Below, in pieces: positions 43,287-50,972 of a stretch of DNA of 64,000 nucleotides (position 1 is its first letter; each line of letters opens with the position of its first letter). The stretch lies in assembly GCF_958405655.1 (NCBI RefSeq), contig NZ_CATYWO010000003.1:310001-374000 (forward strand), given 5' to 3'. Origin of the DNA: Ralstonia condita. GTDB lineage: Bacteria > Pseudomonadota > Gammaproteobacteria > Burkholderiales > Burkholderiaceae. The notes below the pieces were generated by a model. It saw only the letters and a list, made by a program, of their open reading frames with translations, was not told the DNA's origin and did not search any database. The position numbers and the translations under genes are program-made.

Positions 43287-44348
43287 TCATTTTCCCCAGT
43301 TCGCGGGCATGCTCTGCAGGCCGATGGCGGCGCCCGAGGCATCCGTCACGCGCGCCAGCTCACGGTACGCGATCGCCTGCACGCGCTCGGGCAACGGCAC
43401 GAATTTCGCACGCGCGGCCAGCTCATCGCCGTGGAAATAGCCCCAGGTGAGGAACTTCAGTGCCGCCAGCGTGCGCGGACCCGAGGCGCTCACGGCCGGC
43501 ACGATGATGAAGGTGCCCATGGTGATCGGCCACGTTTCCGCGCCCGGCAGGTTGACCAGCGGCGCGGTGAAATCCCCCTTGCGGTTCCAGGCGCTCTGCA
43601 CGACGGCCGCGCGGAAACCGCTCACCTGCGCACTGACGAAGCGGCCGGAGACATTGCGCAGCTGCACCGCGTTGAGATCGTTGTCGAGGACGTAGTTGTA
43701 ATCGACATAGCCGATGGCGCCCGGGGCAGCCTGTACCGCCTTGACGACATCGCCGCTGCCCTTGGCTGCCATGAAGCTGGCCGGCCAGTTGATGCTCGAC
43801 TTGGTGCCGTAGGTCGACTTCCACTCGGGGCTGACGGCGCTCAGGTAATCGGTGAAGTGGTAGGTGGTACCCGACCCGTCAGAACGCACCACCGGATGGA
43901 TCTTCAGCCTGGGCAGCGTCACGCCCGGGTTCAGCGCACGCAGTTCGGGCGCGTCCCAGCTCTCGACCTTGCCGAGGAAGATCTGCGCCAGCAGCTCGCC
44001 GGTGAGCTTGAGCTGGCCGCGCGGCACGCCCGGCACGTTCACGAACGGTACCGCCCCCGTCACCACCGAGGGCACGCAGACGAGCCCGGCCTTGGCGGCT
44101 TCGGCGGCGGAGAGCGGCACGTCGGATGCCCCGAAATCCACCGAGCCCGCGCGGATGCGCTTCAACCCTTCTCCCGAGCCCACGGCGTCATAGCTGAGCG
44201 CCACGCCCGAGGATGCGGCATACCCCGCCGACCAGACGCGATAGACCGGCGCCGCGGCGGTCGAGCCCGCACCATGCACATCTGCGCGGGCGAGAACAGG
44301 CAATCCCGCAGCCGCGATGGCCAGGGCGACAACAACGTGCTTGAACAT
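43287..44348 (-). CDS. pstS: Phosphate ABC transporter periplasmic binding protein
   Basis: Periplasmic phosphate-binding protein of 353 residues. A signal peptide (VVVALAIAAAGLPVLARA) is followed by GAGSTAAAPVYRVW, VGSGEGLKRIRAGSVDFGASDVPLS and RSDGSGTTYHFTDYLS, the phosphate-binding loops of PstS. No pstC, pstA, pstB or phoU is adjacent, so it is an orphan or a paralogue. A perfect 22-base palindrome lies about 95 bases before the start. Confidence 0.9.
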   Translation of the reverse strand: MFKHVVVALAIAAAGLPVLARADVHGAGSTAAAPVYRVWSAGYAASSGVALSYDAVGSGEGLKRIRAGSVDFGASDVPLSAAEAAKAGLVCVPSVVTGAVPFVNVPGVPRGQLKLTGELLAQIFLGKVESWDAPELRALNPGVTLPRLKIHPVVRSDGSGTTYHFTDYLSAVSPEWKSTYGTKSSINWPASFMAAKGSGDVVKAVQAAPGAIGYVDYNYVLDNDLNAVQLRNVSGRFVSAQVSGFRAAVVQSAWNRKGDFTAPLVNLPGAETWPITMGTFIIVPAVSASGPRTLAALKFLTWGYFHGDELAARAKFVPLPERVQAIAYRELARVTDASGAAIGLQSMPANWGK

Positions 44349-44702
44349 GGGAAGACTTGCGGAAGGCGGGACGTGTCAGGAAGCCCGCAATTGTAGCGAC
44401 GCGGGCGTGACACCGCCGCATGCTGCGTGCATGGTGCGCATCTGCAACACCTGCAGGTGTTGCATCACGTTCCGCAAACGTTGGTCGCGGTAGGGGGTGG
44501 GATCGGCGATTTTGATTACGCCATTCGCCATGGTGGTCGGCCAGATGCGCCTGCTCGGCGAAGCGGGCGCCGAGTTCGGCAAAGCGCGTGGCGTCGGGCG
44601 GAGCCTTGGCGGCTCATGCATCGGGAATCGCGCCAGCTTCGGCGCATCGCCGTGGTCTACGCGCACCTCGCGCAGACGCTGCGCCCGCCGCTGGGCACCG
44701 GT
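44349..44702. other. 354-base gap with a long palindrome upstream of pstS
   Basis: Contains a 22-base perfect palindrome. A minus-strand reading frame at 44376-44531 encodes 51 residues (MANGVIKIADPTPYRDQRLR onward) ending 27 bases before pstS, without a clear ribosome site. I cannot support it as a gene. Confidence 0.4.
44443..44464. promoter_or_regulatory. Perfect 22-base palindrome upstream of pstS
   Basis: TGCAACACCTG is followed directly by its reverse complement, with no spacer. It lies 95 bases before pstS and resembles a binding site of a dimeric regulator. It does not resemble a PHO box (which has CTGTCAT repeats), so the regulator is unknown. Confidence 0.5.
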
Positions 44703-45632
44703 TCAGTTGGCGGCAACGACAGGCGTGATGGCGGGCTCGTCGGCGATGAGCGCGGCGCGGCGGCGGAGGTCTTCGGTCGTCTCGCCGTTCCCGCCCGGCC
44801 GCCAGCCCGGCGGGCGAAACAGGTAGCCGAACACCTCGCCGGCCGAGCGCGCGCTCTTGATGTCACGCCAGAGCGCGCGCCAATGCGCGAATTCGATCGT
44901 CAGCAGATTGTAGGTGCGCATCGGATGCACGAGGCCGTAGCGGCACGGCACGTCCTTGCGTTCGGGGATGTACGTGCCGAACAGCCGGTCGAACAGAATG
45001 AGCACGCCGCCGTAGTTGCCATCGAGGTATTCGAGGTTGGACGCGTGGTGCACGCGGTGCGCCGAGGGCGTGTTCAGCACCCACTCCAGCGGGCCGAGGC
45101 GCGGAATCCACGTGGCGTGGGTCCAGAACTGGTACAGCAGGTTCAATGACAGCAGCATCAGCACGATGCGCGGCGGCATGCCCAGCAGCGGCGGCAGCGC
45201 AAAGAAGAGCAGGGTGCCCGTCAGCCGGCCCGTCCAGCCGAAGCGGTAGGCGGCAGACAGATTCAGGTCGTTGGGCGAGTGGTGGACGGCGTGGGTGCAC
45301 CAGAACCAGCGCACGCGATGGGCGGCGCGGTGGTACCAGTAATAGCAGAACTCCTGGGCGAGAAAGCAGGCGGCCCAGCCGGTCCAGTGGTCCATCGGCA
45401 TGGTCCACAGGCGGTGCTGGTAGATCCAGTCCATTCCCTGCAGCCAGAAGGCCAGGGGCAACAGCCAGCGCAGTGGGTACTCGCGTACCAGGAAATCCAC
45501 CACCGAAATGCCCGCCGCCTTCCAGTCGTAGCGCTGCCAGCCGCGTCGCAGCGAAAGCACGATCGCCTCGGCCAGCGACGACACCAGCACGAGCACGACG
45601 GCAATCTTCAGGAGGGTGAACAGCACGGCCAT
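44703..45632 (-). CDS. Fatty acid hydroxylase/sterol desaturase family membrane protein
   Basis: Integral membrane diiron oxygenase of 309 residues. Several hydrophobic segments and the His boxes HRAAH, HAVHH and HRVHH (YWYHRAAHRVRWFWCTHAVHHS, then AHRVHHASN) form the expected metal site. Substrate is unknown: members act on sterols, fatty acids, ceramides or carotenoids. The frame is open 57 codons upstream, but the ATG at 45632 starts at the first hydrophobic helix and avoids an atypical basic N-terminus. Divergent from the chemoreceptor. Confidence 0.88.
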   Translation of the reverse strand: MAVLFTLLKIAVVLVLVSSLAEAIVLSLRRGWQRYDWKAAGISVVDFLVREYPLRWLLPLAFWLQGMDWIYQHRLWTMPMDHWTGWAACFLAQEFCYYWYHRAAHRVRWFWCTHAVHHSPNDLNLSAAYRFGWTGRLTGTLLFFALPPLLGMPPRIVLMLLSLNLLYQFWTHATWIPRLGPLEWVLNTPSAHRVHHASNLEYLDGNYGGVLILFDRLFGTYIPERKDVPCRYGLVHPMRTYNLLTIEFAHWRALWRDIKSARSAGEVFGYLFRPPGWRPGGNGETTEDLRRRAALIADEPAITPVVAAN

Positions 45633-45875
45633 GACGCGCGGCTCCGATAAGCGATGCCGGCGACGGTACTGCAACGCCGCAGGCGCCGCAATTGGGGCAG
45701 ACACAGGCATCGGCACCAGACGGCCGGGCGCCATGACGCACCCTTGACTCAAGTTTGGTGGGCGCCGGCCGTAGCAGATGCAGTGGCCCCCGACAGCCTG
45801 CAATCGATCTGGAGGGCGCTACGGTCACACCCGTACGCAGTCCGGTTCACGCAGGACCTTTCTCCAAGACGAATC

Positions 45876-47678
45876 ATGGTCTCCTCCCTTCGCTCCCGCA
45901 TTCTCCTGATCTCGTCGGCCACCGTGATCGGCGCCCTGGCCCTGTCCGGCGCCGCCACGTATTCCATCGTGCGTTCCAACACGATGGAATCGATCGACCA
46001 GAACCTCGCTGCCATCGCCAGCGGCAATACGCTCGCCATCGACAAATGGGTCGCCGCCAAGGCGCAGGCCGTCAAGGCCACCGCCGGCGCGATCGAGCAT
46101 GGTGATCCGCAAGGCTTCGGCAAGCTCATGGGCGATGCCAACGGCTTCCCCATCATCACGATCGGCTGGACCGACAAGTCGTTCATCTCCACCAGCGCCA
46201 CCACGCCCAAGGACTACGACCCGACAGTCCGCCCCTGGTACAAGCAGGCCATCGCGGCCGGCAAGCTGCTCGTCACCAAGCCGTACGGCGACGTGTCGAC
46301 CGGCGTGCCCTACGTGTCGTTTGCCGCGCCGCTCATGAAGAACGGCGAGGCGACAGGTGCGCTGTCGGGCGCCGTGCCGCTCGATGGCGTGCGTGAAGTG
46401 GTATCGGCGGTGCACCCCACGCCCTCGAGCCTGGCCTTCGTGGTCGCCAGGGACGGCCAGGTGATCGCCCATCCCGACGCCAAGCTGATGCTCAAGCCAG
46501 CGACTGACGTGGCCGCAGGGCTCAATGCCGATGCGCTCGCCAGCCTGGTCAAGGCGACCGCCCCGCTGGAGGTGGAGCTGGCCGGTGCGCCTAAGCTGCT
46601 CAAGGCACAGGCCGTGCAGGGCACCGACTGGTATCTGGTCATTGCGCTGGACAAGGCGGAGGCCACCGCCGGTTTGCGCAACGTCGTGCGTGCACTCGGC
46701 GTGGCCATGGTGCTGCTGACGCTTGCCGCCGTGGGCATCGCCGCGTTCTTTACCTCGCACTCGTTCCGCCGGCTGTCGCAGGTGCGCGATGCGATGGACA
46801 CCATCGGCTCCGGCGGCGGCGACCTGACGCACCGCCTGCCCGTGGTCGGCAACGATGAGGTCGCGCAGATCAGCGCCTCGTTCAACACCTTCATCGACAA
46901 GATCGGGGAGGTGTTGTTCGACGTGCGTGCCAGCGTGGAGAACATGAAGTCCGCCACCGGCGAGATCGAGATGGGTAACCGCGACCTGTCCAATCGCACC
47001 GAGGCCTCGGCCAGCAACCTGCAGGAAACCTCGGCGGCGCTGACAGAGCTGACGACGAGCGTGAAGAACTCCGCCGATGCGGCCGTGCAGGCCACGCGCC
47101 TGGCCGGCGAGGCCAGCGATGCCGCCACGCGCGGCGGCGAGGTGGTCTCCAGCGCCGTGAGCACGATGGACGAGATCGCCAGGTCGTCAGCGCGCATCAC
47201 CGAGATCATCGGCGTGATCGACAGCATCGCGTTCCAGACCAACATCCTCGCGCTGAACGCCGCGGTGGAAGCCGCTCGGGCCGGCGAGAACGGCCGTGGC
47301 TTTGCCGTGGTGGCCGGTGAAGTGCGCACGCTGGCGCAGCGCAGCGCCACGGCCGCGCGCGAGATCAAGGACCTGATCCAGGCATCGGAGGCCAGTGTGC
47401 AGACCGGCGCCCAGCGGGTGCAGGCGGCTGGCGCCACGATGCACGAGATCGTGGCCGGCATCGAGCGCGTTGCGCGCATCATCGGCGAGATCGATGGTGC
47501 GATGCACGAGCAGAGCACCGGGATCAGCCAGATCGACCGCAGCGTCGCCGAGATGGACCAGGCGACGCAGCAGAACGCGGCACTGGTGGAGCAGTCCACC
47601 GCCGCCTCGTCGATGCTGAATGAACAGGCGCACAGCCTGGCGCGGACGGTAGGCCTGTTCAGGTTGCGTGCCGGCTGA
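45876..47678 (+). CDS. Methyl-accepting chemotaxis protein
   Basis: Membrane chemoreceptor of 600 residues. A first membrane helix is near residues 12-34, then a periplasmic dCache sensor (DPTVRPWYKQAIAAGKLLVTKPYGD, which holds the ligand-binding Trp/Tyr pattern), a second helix near 270-295, a HAMP domain and the signalling hairpin (IAFQTNILALNAAVEAARAGENGRGFAVVAGEVRTLAQRSA, about 443-500). No C-terminal NWETF-type tether is present. Cache receptors of this kind bind amino acids or organic acids; the ligand is unknown. It is not in a che operon. Confidence 0.93.
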   Translation: MVSSLRSRILLISSATVIGALALSGAATYSIVRSNTMESIDQNLAAIASGNTLAIDKWVAAKAQAVKATAGAIEHGDPQGFGKLMGDANGFPIITIGWTDKSFISTSATTPKDYDPTVRPWYKQAIAAGKLLVTKPYGDVSTGVPYVSFAAPLMKNGEATGALSGAVPLDGVREVVSAVHPTPSSLAFVVARDGQVIAHPDAKLMLKPATDVAAGLNADALASLVKATAPLEVELAGAPKLLKAQAVQGTDWYLVIALDKAEATAGLRNVVRALGVAMVLLTLAAVGIAAFFTSHSFRRLSQVRDAMDTIGSGGGDLTHRLPVVGNDEVAQISASFNTFIDKIGEVLFDVRASVENMKSATGEIEMGNRDLSNRTEASASNLQETSAALTELTTSVKNSADAAVQATRLAGEASDAATRGGEVVSSAVSTMDEIARSSARITEIIGVIDSIAFQTNILALNAAVEAARAGENGRGFAVVAGEVRTLAQRSATAAREIKDLIQASEASVQTGAQRVQAAGATMHEIVAGIERVARIIGEIDGAMHEQSTGISQIDRSVAEMDQATQQNAALVEQSTAASSMLNEQAHSLARTVGLFRLRAG

Positions 47679-47714
47679 GTGCCGGACCTGCTGCGGCGCT
47701 CGCTGGGGAAGGGC

Positions 47715-48548
47715 TCAGTCCACCAGCGCCGAGAGTGTCGATGCGCTGATGGTTACGCTGCCCGCAAACGGGCGGTCGTGTAGCACCAGCAGGAAGAAGA
47801 TCATCCCAAAGCCCGCGGTGAACAGCGTCAGCGCAATGCGGCGCTCGCGGGCAGCGGCCCGATGCAGCTCCGCGATCACGAAGGCGTTGGTGAACAGCAG
47901 CCATGCCATCGCCGCCAGCTTGACCCCGCTCAGCTGGCGCTTGGCCAGCTGCAGCCGTGTGGCACGCGCGTTTTCGATGGTATCCAGCCGCTTGGCGAGT
48001 TCGTCGAACTCGTGGGCGATATGCTGCGGCGCGTCGATCCGGCGGACGTCCACCGAAGTGATGGGCGGCGCCGTTGCGGTCTGCGGGCGCGCTGCCCACA
48101 GCGCCTCGCGCAGTTGCGTGAAGGCCCGGCCCGTTACCGGGCTGGCGCTGCGTTGCGCCATGGCCGGCCATTCGTCTTCGACGGCGCTGTGCACGTACGC
48201 CAGCAATGCGGTCCGGATGGGCGAGGCAAGGCTGATGGGCAGCGCATCGAGAATGCGCAGCGCCTCGGCGGCGGCAATGCCTTCGCGCTCCACGGCGGCT
48301 TCGGCGCGTGCGTTCTGCGTCCAGATATCGCTGGAGATGAAGCCGATGATCACTGCCGTCGGCACCAGCAAGCCCGTGAGGAGCGTGCCGATGATGTTGG
48401 CGCCGGGCCGGATCGGCCACAGGCGCGCCAGTCCGGCGGACCCCGCCGACGCGGCCGCCGAGACGAGCCCCAACGAAACGAAGCACACGGCCAGCAAGGC
48501 TGGTGTGGAAAGGGTGAAGAGCCAGCTGTAGTAATCGAAATGACGCAT
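47715..48548 (-). CDS. DUF4239 family membrane protein
   Basis: Membrane protein of 277 residues. There are two hydrophobic segments near the N-terminus (LFTLSTPALLAVCFVSLGLVSAAAS and IIGTLLTGLLVPTAVIIGFIS) and two near the C-terminus (AAMAWLLFTNAFVIAELHR and LTLFTAGFGMIFFLLVL), around a soluble central region. This layout fits DUF4239 (bestrophin-like), function unknown. It converges with the chemoreceptor. Confidence 0.75.
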   Translation of the reverse strand: MRHFDYYSWLFTLSTPALLAVCFVSLGLVSAAASAGSAGLARLWPIRPGANIIGTLLTGLLVPTAVIIGFISSDIWTQNARAEAAVEREGIAAAEALRILDALPISLASPIRTALLAYVHSAVEDEWPAMAQRSASPVTGRAFTQLREALWAARPQTATAPPITSVDVRRIDAPQHIAHEFDELAKRLDTIENARATRLQLAKRQLSGVKLAAMAWLLFTNAFVIAELHRAAARERRIALTLFTAGFGMIFFLLVLHDRPFAGSVTISASTLSALVD

Positions 48549-48683
48549 GGTGCGTGGCAGGTCCGCCCGGGACGATGGGGCGGGATGCTCTCACGCACGA
48601 TTGGCCGGTTCAATCGGCGCACGGCCTTGCCGGCGCAAATGGTGATGGCGTCGCGCAGACTGATCGCTGCGTCTCAGGCTGCC

Positions 48684-49031
48684 CTAGCGCGCGCGTCCGT
48701 CGAAGTGCGTGACCGGCACGCTGGCCAGGTCGATGTCCTCCAGGCAGCGGATGTTGACGGCCGTCATCGGCGTGCCGTCGGGCATCACGCCTTCGCCATA
48801 CGGATGAATGCCGCAGACCGGGCAGAACCGGTGCCGGATCATATGCTTGTTGAACAGGTAGGTGCTGGCGTTGGCCTCCGGTGTCAGCAGGCGGACTTGC
48901 CCCCGCGGCACAAACCACATCAGCGCGCCCTTGCGTTGGCAGATGGAGCAGTTGCACGCCATCGCGCTCTCCGGATGGCCTTCGACCTCGAACGCGATGC
49001 GTCCGCAGTGGCAGCTTCCCTTGTGTGTCAT
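48684..49031 (-). CDS. GFA (glutathione-dependent formaldehyde-activating-like) family protein
   Basis: Zinc-binding protein of 115 residues. The Cys pattern CHCGRIAFEVEG, CNCSICQRKGALMWFV and FCPVCGIHPYG is the CENP-V/GFA fold. No formaldehyde-oxidation gene is nearby, and many members of the family have other roles, so the function is open. The ATG at 49031 is the only start that gives the family's N-terminus; the longer open frame upstream is a high-GC shadow. Confidence 0.88.
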   Translation of the reverse strand: MTHKGSCHCGRIAFEVEGHPESAMACNCSICQRKGALMWFVPRGQVRLLTPEANASTYLFNKHMIRHRFCPVCGIHPYGEGVMPDGTPMTAVNIRCLEDIDLASVPVTHFDGRAR

Positions 49032-49294
49032 GCCGGGCTCCTTGGGGTGGTGGAATGGGCGCCGTTCACTATAGGAGCGTTCCTGTGCGATGGGCGGCGG
49101 GGGCGGCGAACTCAACTCAACTGGCACGCCGGGGCGTGGATGCCACAGCCGGCAAGGCTGCCGCGCGCGATCACGTGCCCGCAGTGAACCCAGAGATCGA
49201 TCCAGCGCAAAAGGTCGTGTCGATAACGCGGATGCGCGAGCCAGTCTCGTCGACCCATCCCTTACAATGACGCCCTCCCCAAGAGTCCATCGCC

Positions 49295-50389
49295 ATGTCC
49301 GCCCCGCTCGCCAACGACACCTTCCTGCGCGCCCTGCGCCGCCAGCCGACCGACTACACGCCGCTGTGGCTGATGCGCCAGGCGGGCCGCTATCTGCCCG
49401 AGTACAACGCCACGCGTGCGCGCGCCGGCAGCTTTCTCGGCCTGGCCAAGTCGCCGGCGTATGCGACGGAAGTGACGCTGCAGCCGCTGGATCGCTACCC
49501 GCTGGACGCGGCAATCCTGTTCTCCGACATCCTGACCGTGCCCGACGCCATGGGCCTGGGCCTGTCGTTCGCGCAGGGCGAGGGCCCGCGCTTTGCCAAG
49601 CCGGTGCGCACGGAAGCCGACGTGGCGGCGCTGTCGGTGCCGGACATGTCGTCGCTGCAATACGTGTTCGATGCCGTGGCGGAAATCCGCCGTGCGCTCG
49701 TGCAGGACGGCCGCCAGCGCGTGCCGCTCATCGGCTTCTCGGGCAGCCCGTGGACGCTCGCCTGCTACATGGTGGAAGGCGGCGGTTCGGACGACTTCCG
49801 CACCGTCAAGTCGATGCTCTATGCGCGCTCGGACCTGATGCACCGCATCCTGGAGATCAACGCGCAAGCCGTGATCGACTATCTGAACGCCCAGATCGAG
49901 GCGGGTGCCCAGGCTGTGCAGGTGTTCGATACCTGGGGCGGGGCGCTTGCCGACGGCATCTACCAGGAGTTTTCGCTGGCCTACATGGCACGCGTGGTGA
50001 AAGGCATCCGCCCCGGGGCCGACGGCCAGCGCGTGCCGGTCATCCTGTTCACCAAGGGCGGTGGCCTGTGGCTTGAAGCCATGGCCGAGACCGGCGCCGA
50101 TGCGCTCGGCGTGGACTGGACGGTCAATCTCCAGCGCGCACGCCAGCGCACCGGCGGCCGTGTCGCCCTGCAGGGCAACCTGGACCCGACCGTGCTGTTT
50201 GCCGAACCGGAGGCGATCCGGGCGCAGGTGCGCCGCGTGCTGGAAGACTACGCAGCCGGTGGCGGCAGCGACGGCCACGTCTTCAACCTGGGACACGGCA
50301 TCTCGCAATTCACCCCGCCCGAGGCGGTGTCGGTCCTGGTAGACGAAGTGCACAGCTTCAGCCGCGCGCTCCGTGCACGGGCCGGGTAA
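49295..50389 (+). CDS. hemE: Uroporphyrinogen decarboxylase
   Basis: Haem-biosynthesis enzyme of 364 residues that decarboxylates uroporphyrinogen III to coproporphyrinogen III. It starts with the signature RQPTDYTPLWLMRQAGRYLPEYNATR and contains GFSGSPWTLACYMVEGGGS, QVFDTWGGALADGIYQEFSL and GGGLWLEAMAETGADALGVDWT. Standard length. Confidence 0.96.
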   Translation: MSAPLANDTFLRALRRQPTDYTPLWLMRQAGRYLPEYNATRARAGSFLGLAKSPAYATEVTLQPLDRYPLDAAILFSDILTVPDAMGLGLSFAQGEGPRFAKPVRTEADVAALSVPDMSSLQYVFDAVAEIRRALVQDGRQRVPLIGFSGSPWTLACYMVEGGGSDDFRTVKSMLYARSDLMHRILEINAQAVIDYLNAQIEAGAQAVQVFDTWGGALADGIYQEFSLAYMARVVKGIRPGADGQRVPVILFTKGGGLWLEAMAETGADALGVDWTVNLQRARQRTGGRVALQGNLDPTVLFAEPEAIRAQVRRVLEDYAAGGGSDGHVFNLGHGISQFTPPEAVSVLVDEVHSFSRALRARAG

Positions 50390-50590
50390 CCCTTCGATGT
50401 TGCAGTGCGATGGCGTTTGAATTGAGTCGCTGCGGTGCGTGAAGCCGAGGGCACGGGTGAAATCCTCGCCGCTTTGGTGCAAACAGGGTGAGCGGCCACT
50501 CGCGTGCCGGGGCCACAGATTGGGCCCAAAGCGCTGTCAAGCGATTTATTTCGCACCTTTTTGTGCCGTACCGGGCTGTCAAGACTTGAC

Positions 50591-50599
50591 TTATGCACA
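50591..50599. other. DnaA-box-like 9-mer TTATGCACA
   Basis: Matches the relaxed DnaA-box consensus TTWTNCACA, in the gap between hemE and priA. Confidence 0.5.
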
Positions 50600-50769
50600 A
50601 AGCTGTCGCGGCTGGTTTTTTTCGCGGCGCAGCAGTGAGCGCGTCACGTCCCCATCATATAAGTATTTGATTTTTCTGGAAGAAAAGCGCGTGCGCGGAA
50701 ATCGTGCAAGCTAGAAAAGAGCTTGATCTACCGCCCTTCGCGGGCACATCCGGCGACTTTTCAACAAAG

Positions 50770-50792
50770 TTATCCACAGCTTGTGTGGATAG
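50770..50792. other. Facing pair of DnaA-box-like 9-mers
   Basis: TTATCCACA (exact consensus, 50770-50778) followed after five bases by TGTGGATAG, one base off the reverse complement (50784-50792). The core arms TATCCACA / TGTGGATA are a perfect 8+8 inverted repeat. It lies about 180 bases before priA. Confidence 0.6.
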
Positions 50793-50972
50793 CCTCGAAA
50801 AGGCGCCACCGATCATGGCGCCAAGACGCAAACCTCAAGTAATACTTGAACATCGTGCGGCGGGCGTGATCGCTGCGCCGGCAAGGTGCGACCGAGGCAA
50901 CGCTTTACTGTGGCGGCCCATTGTCCGCCGCAACGCAACAATCCCTTTGCACTTCAACCGTTTGCGCTTCGC

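Larger units (their letters stand above)
50390..50972. other. 583-base gap with DnaA-box-like sites and an AT-rich stretch
   Basis: No gene is supported. It contains DnaA-box-like 9-mers at 50591 and 50770 plus a facing site at 50784, an AT-rich tract near 50655-50680 (ATATAAGTATTTGATTTTT), and two copies of GCTGTCAAG at 50534 and 50575. Confidence 0.5.

Noticed and set aside
44376..44666. Small minus-strand frame (51-96 residues) upstream of pstS
   Set aside because: No convincing ribosome site, start uncertain, and it overlaps a perfect palindrome that is better explained as regulatory DNA.
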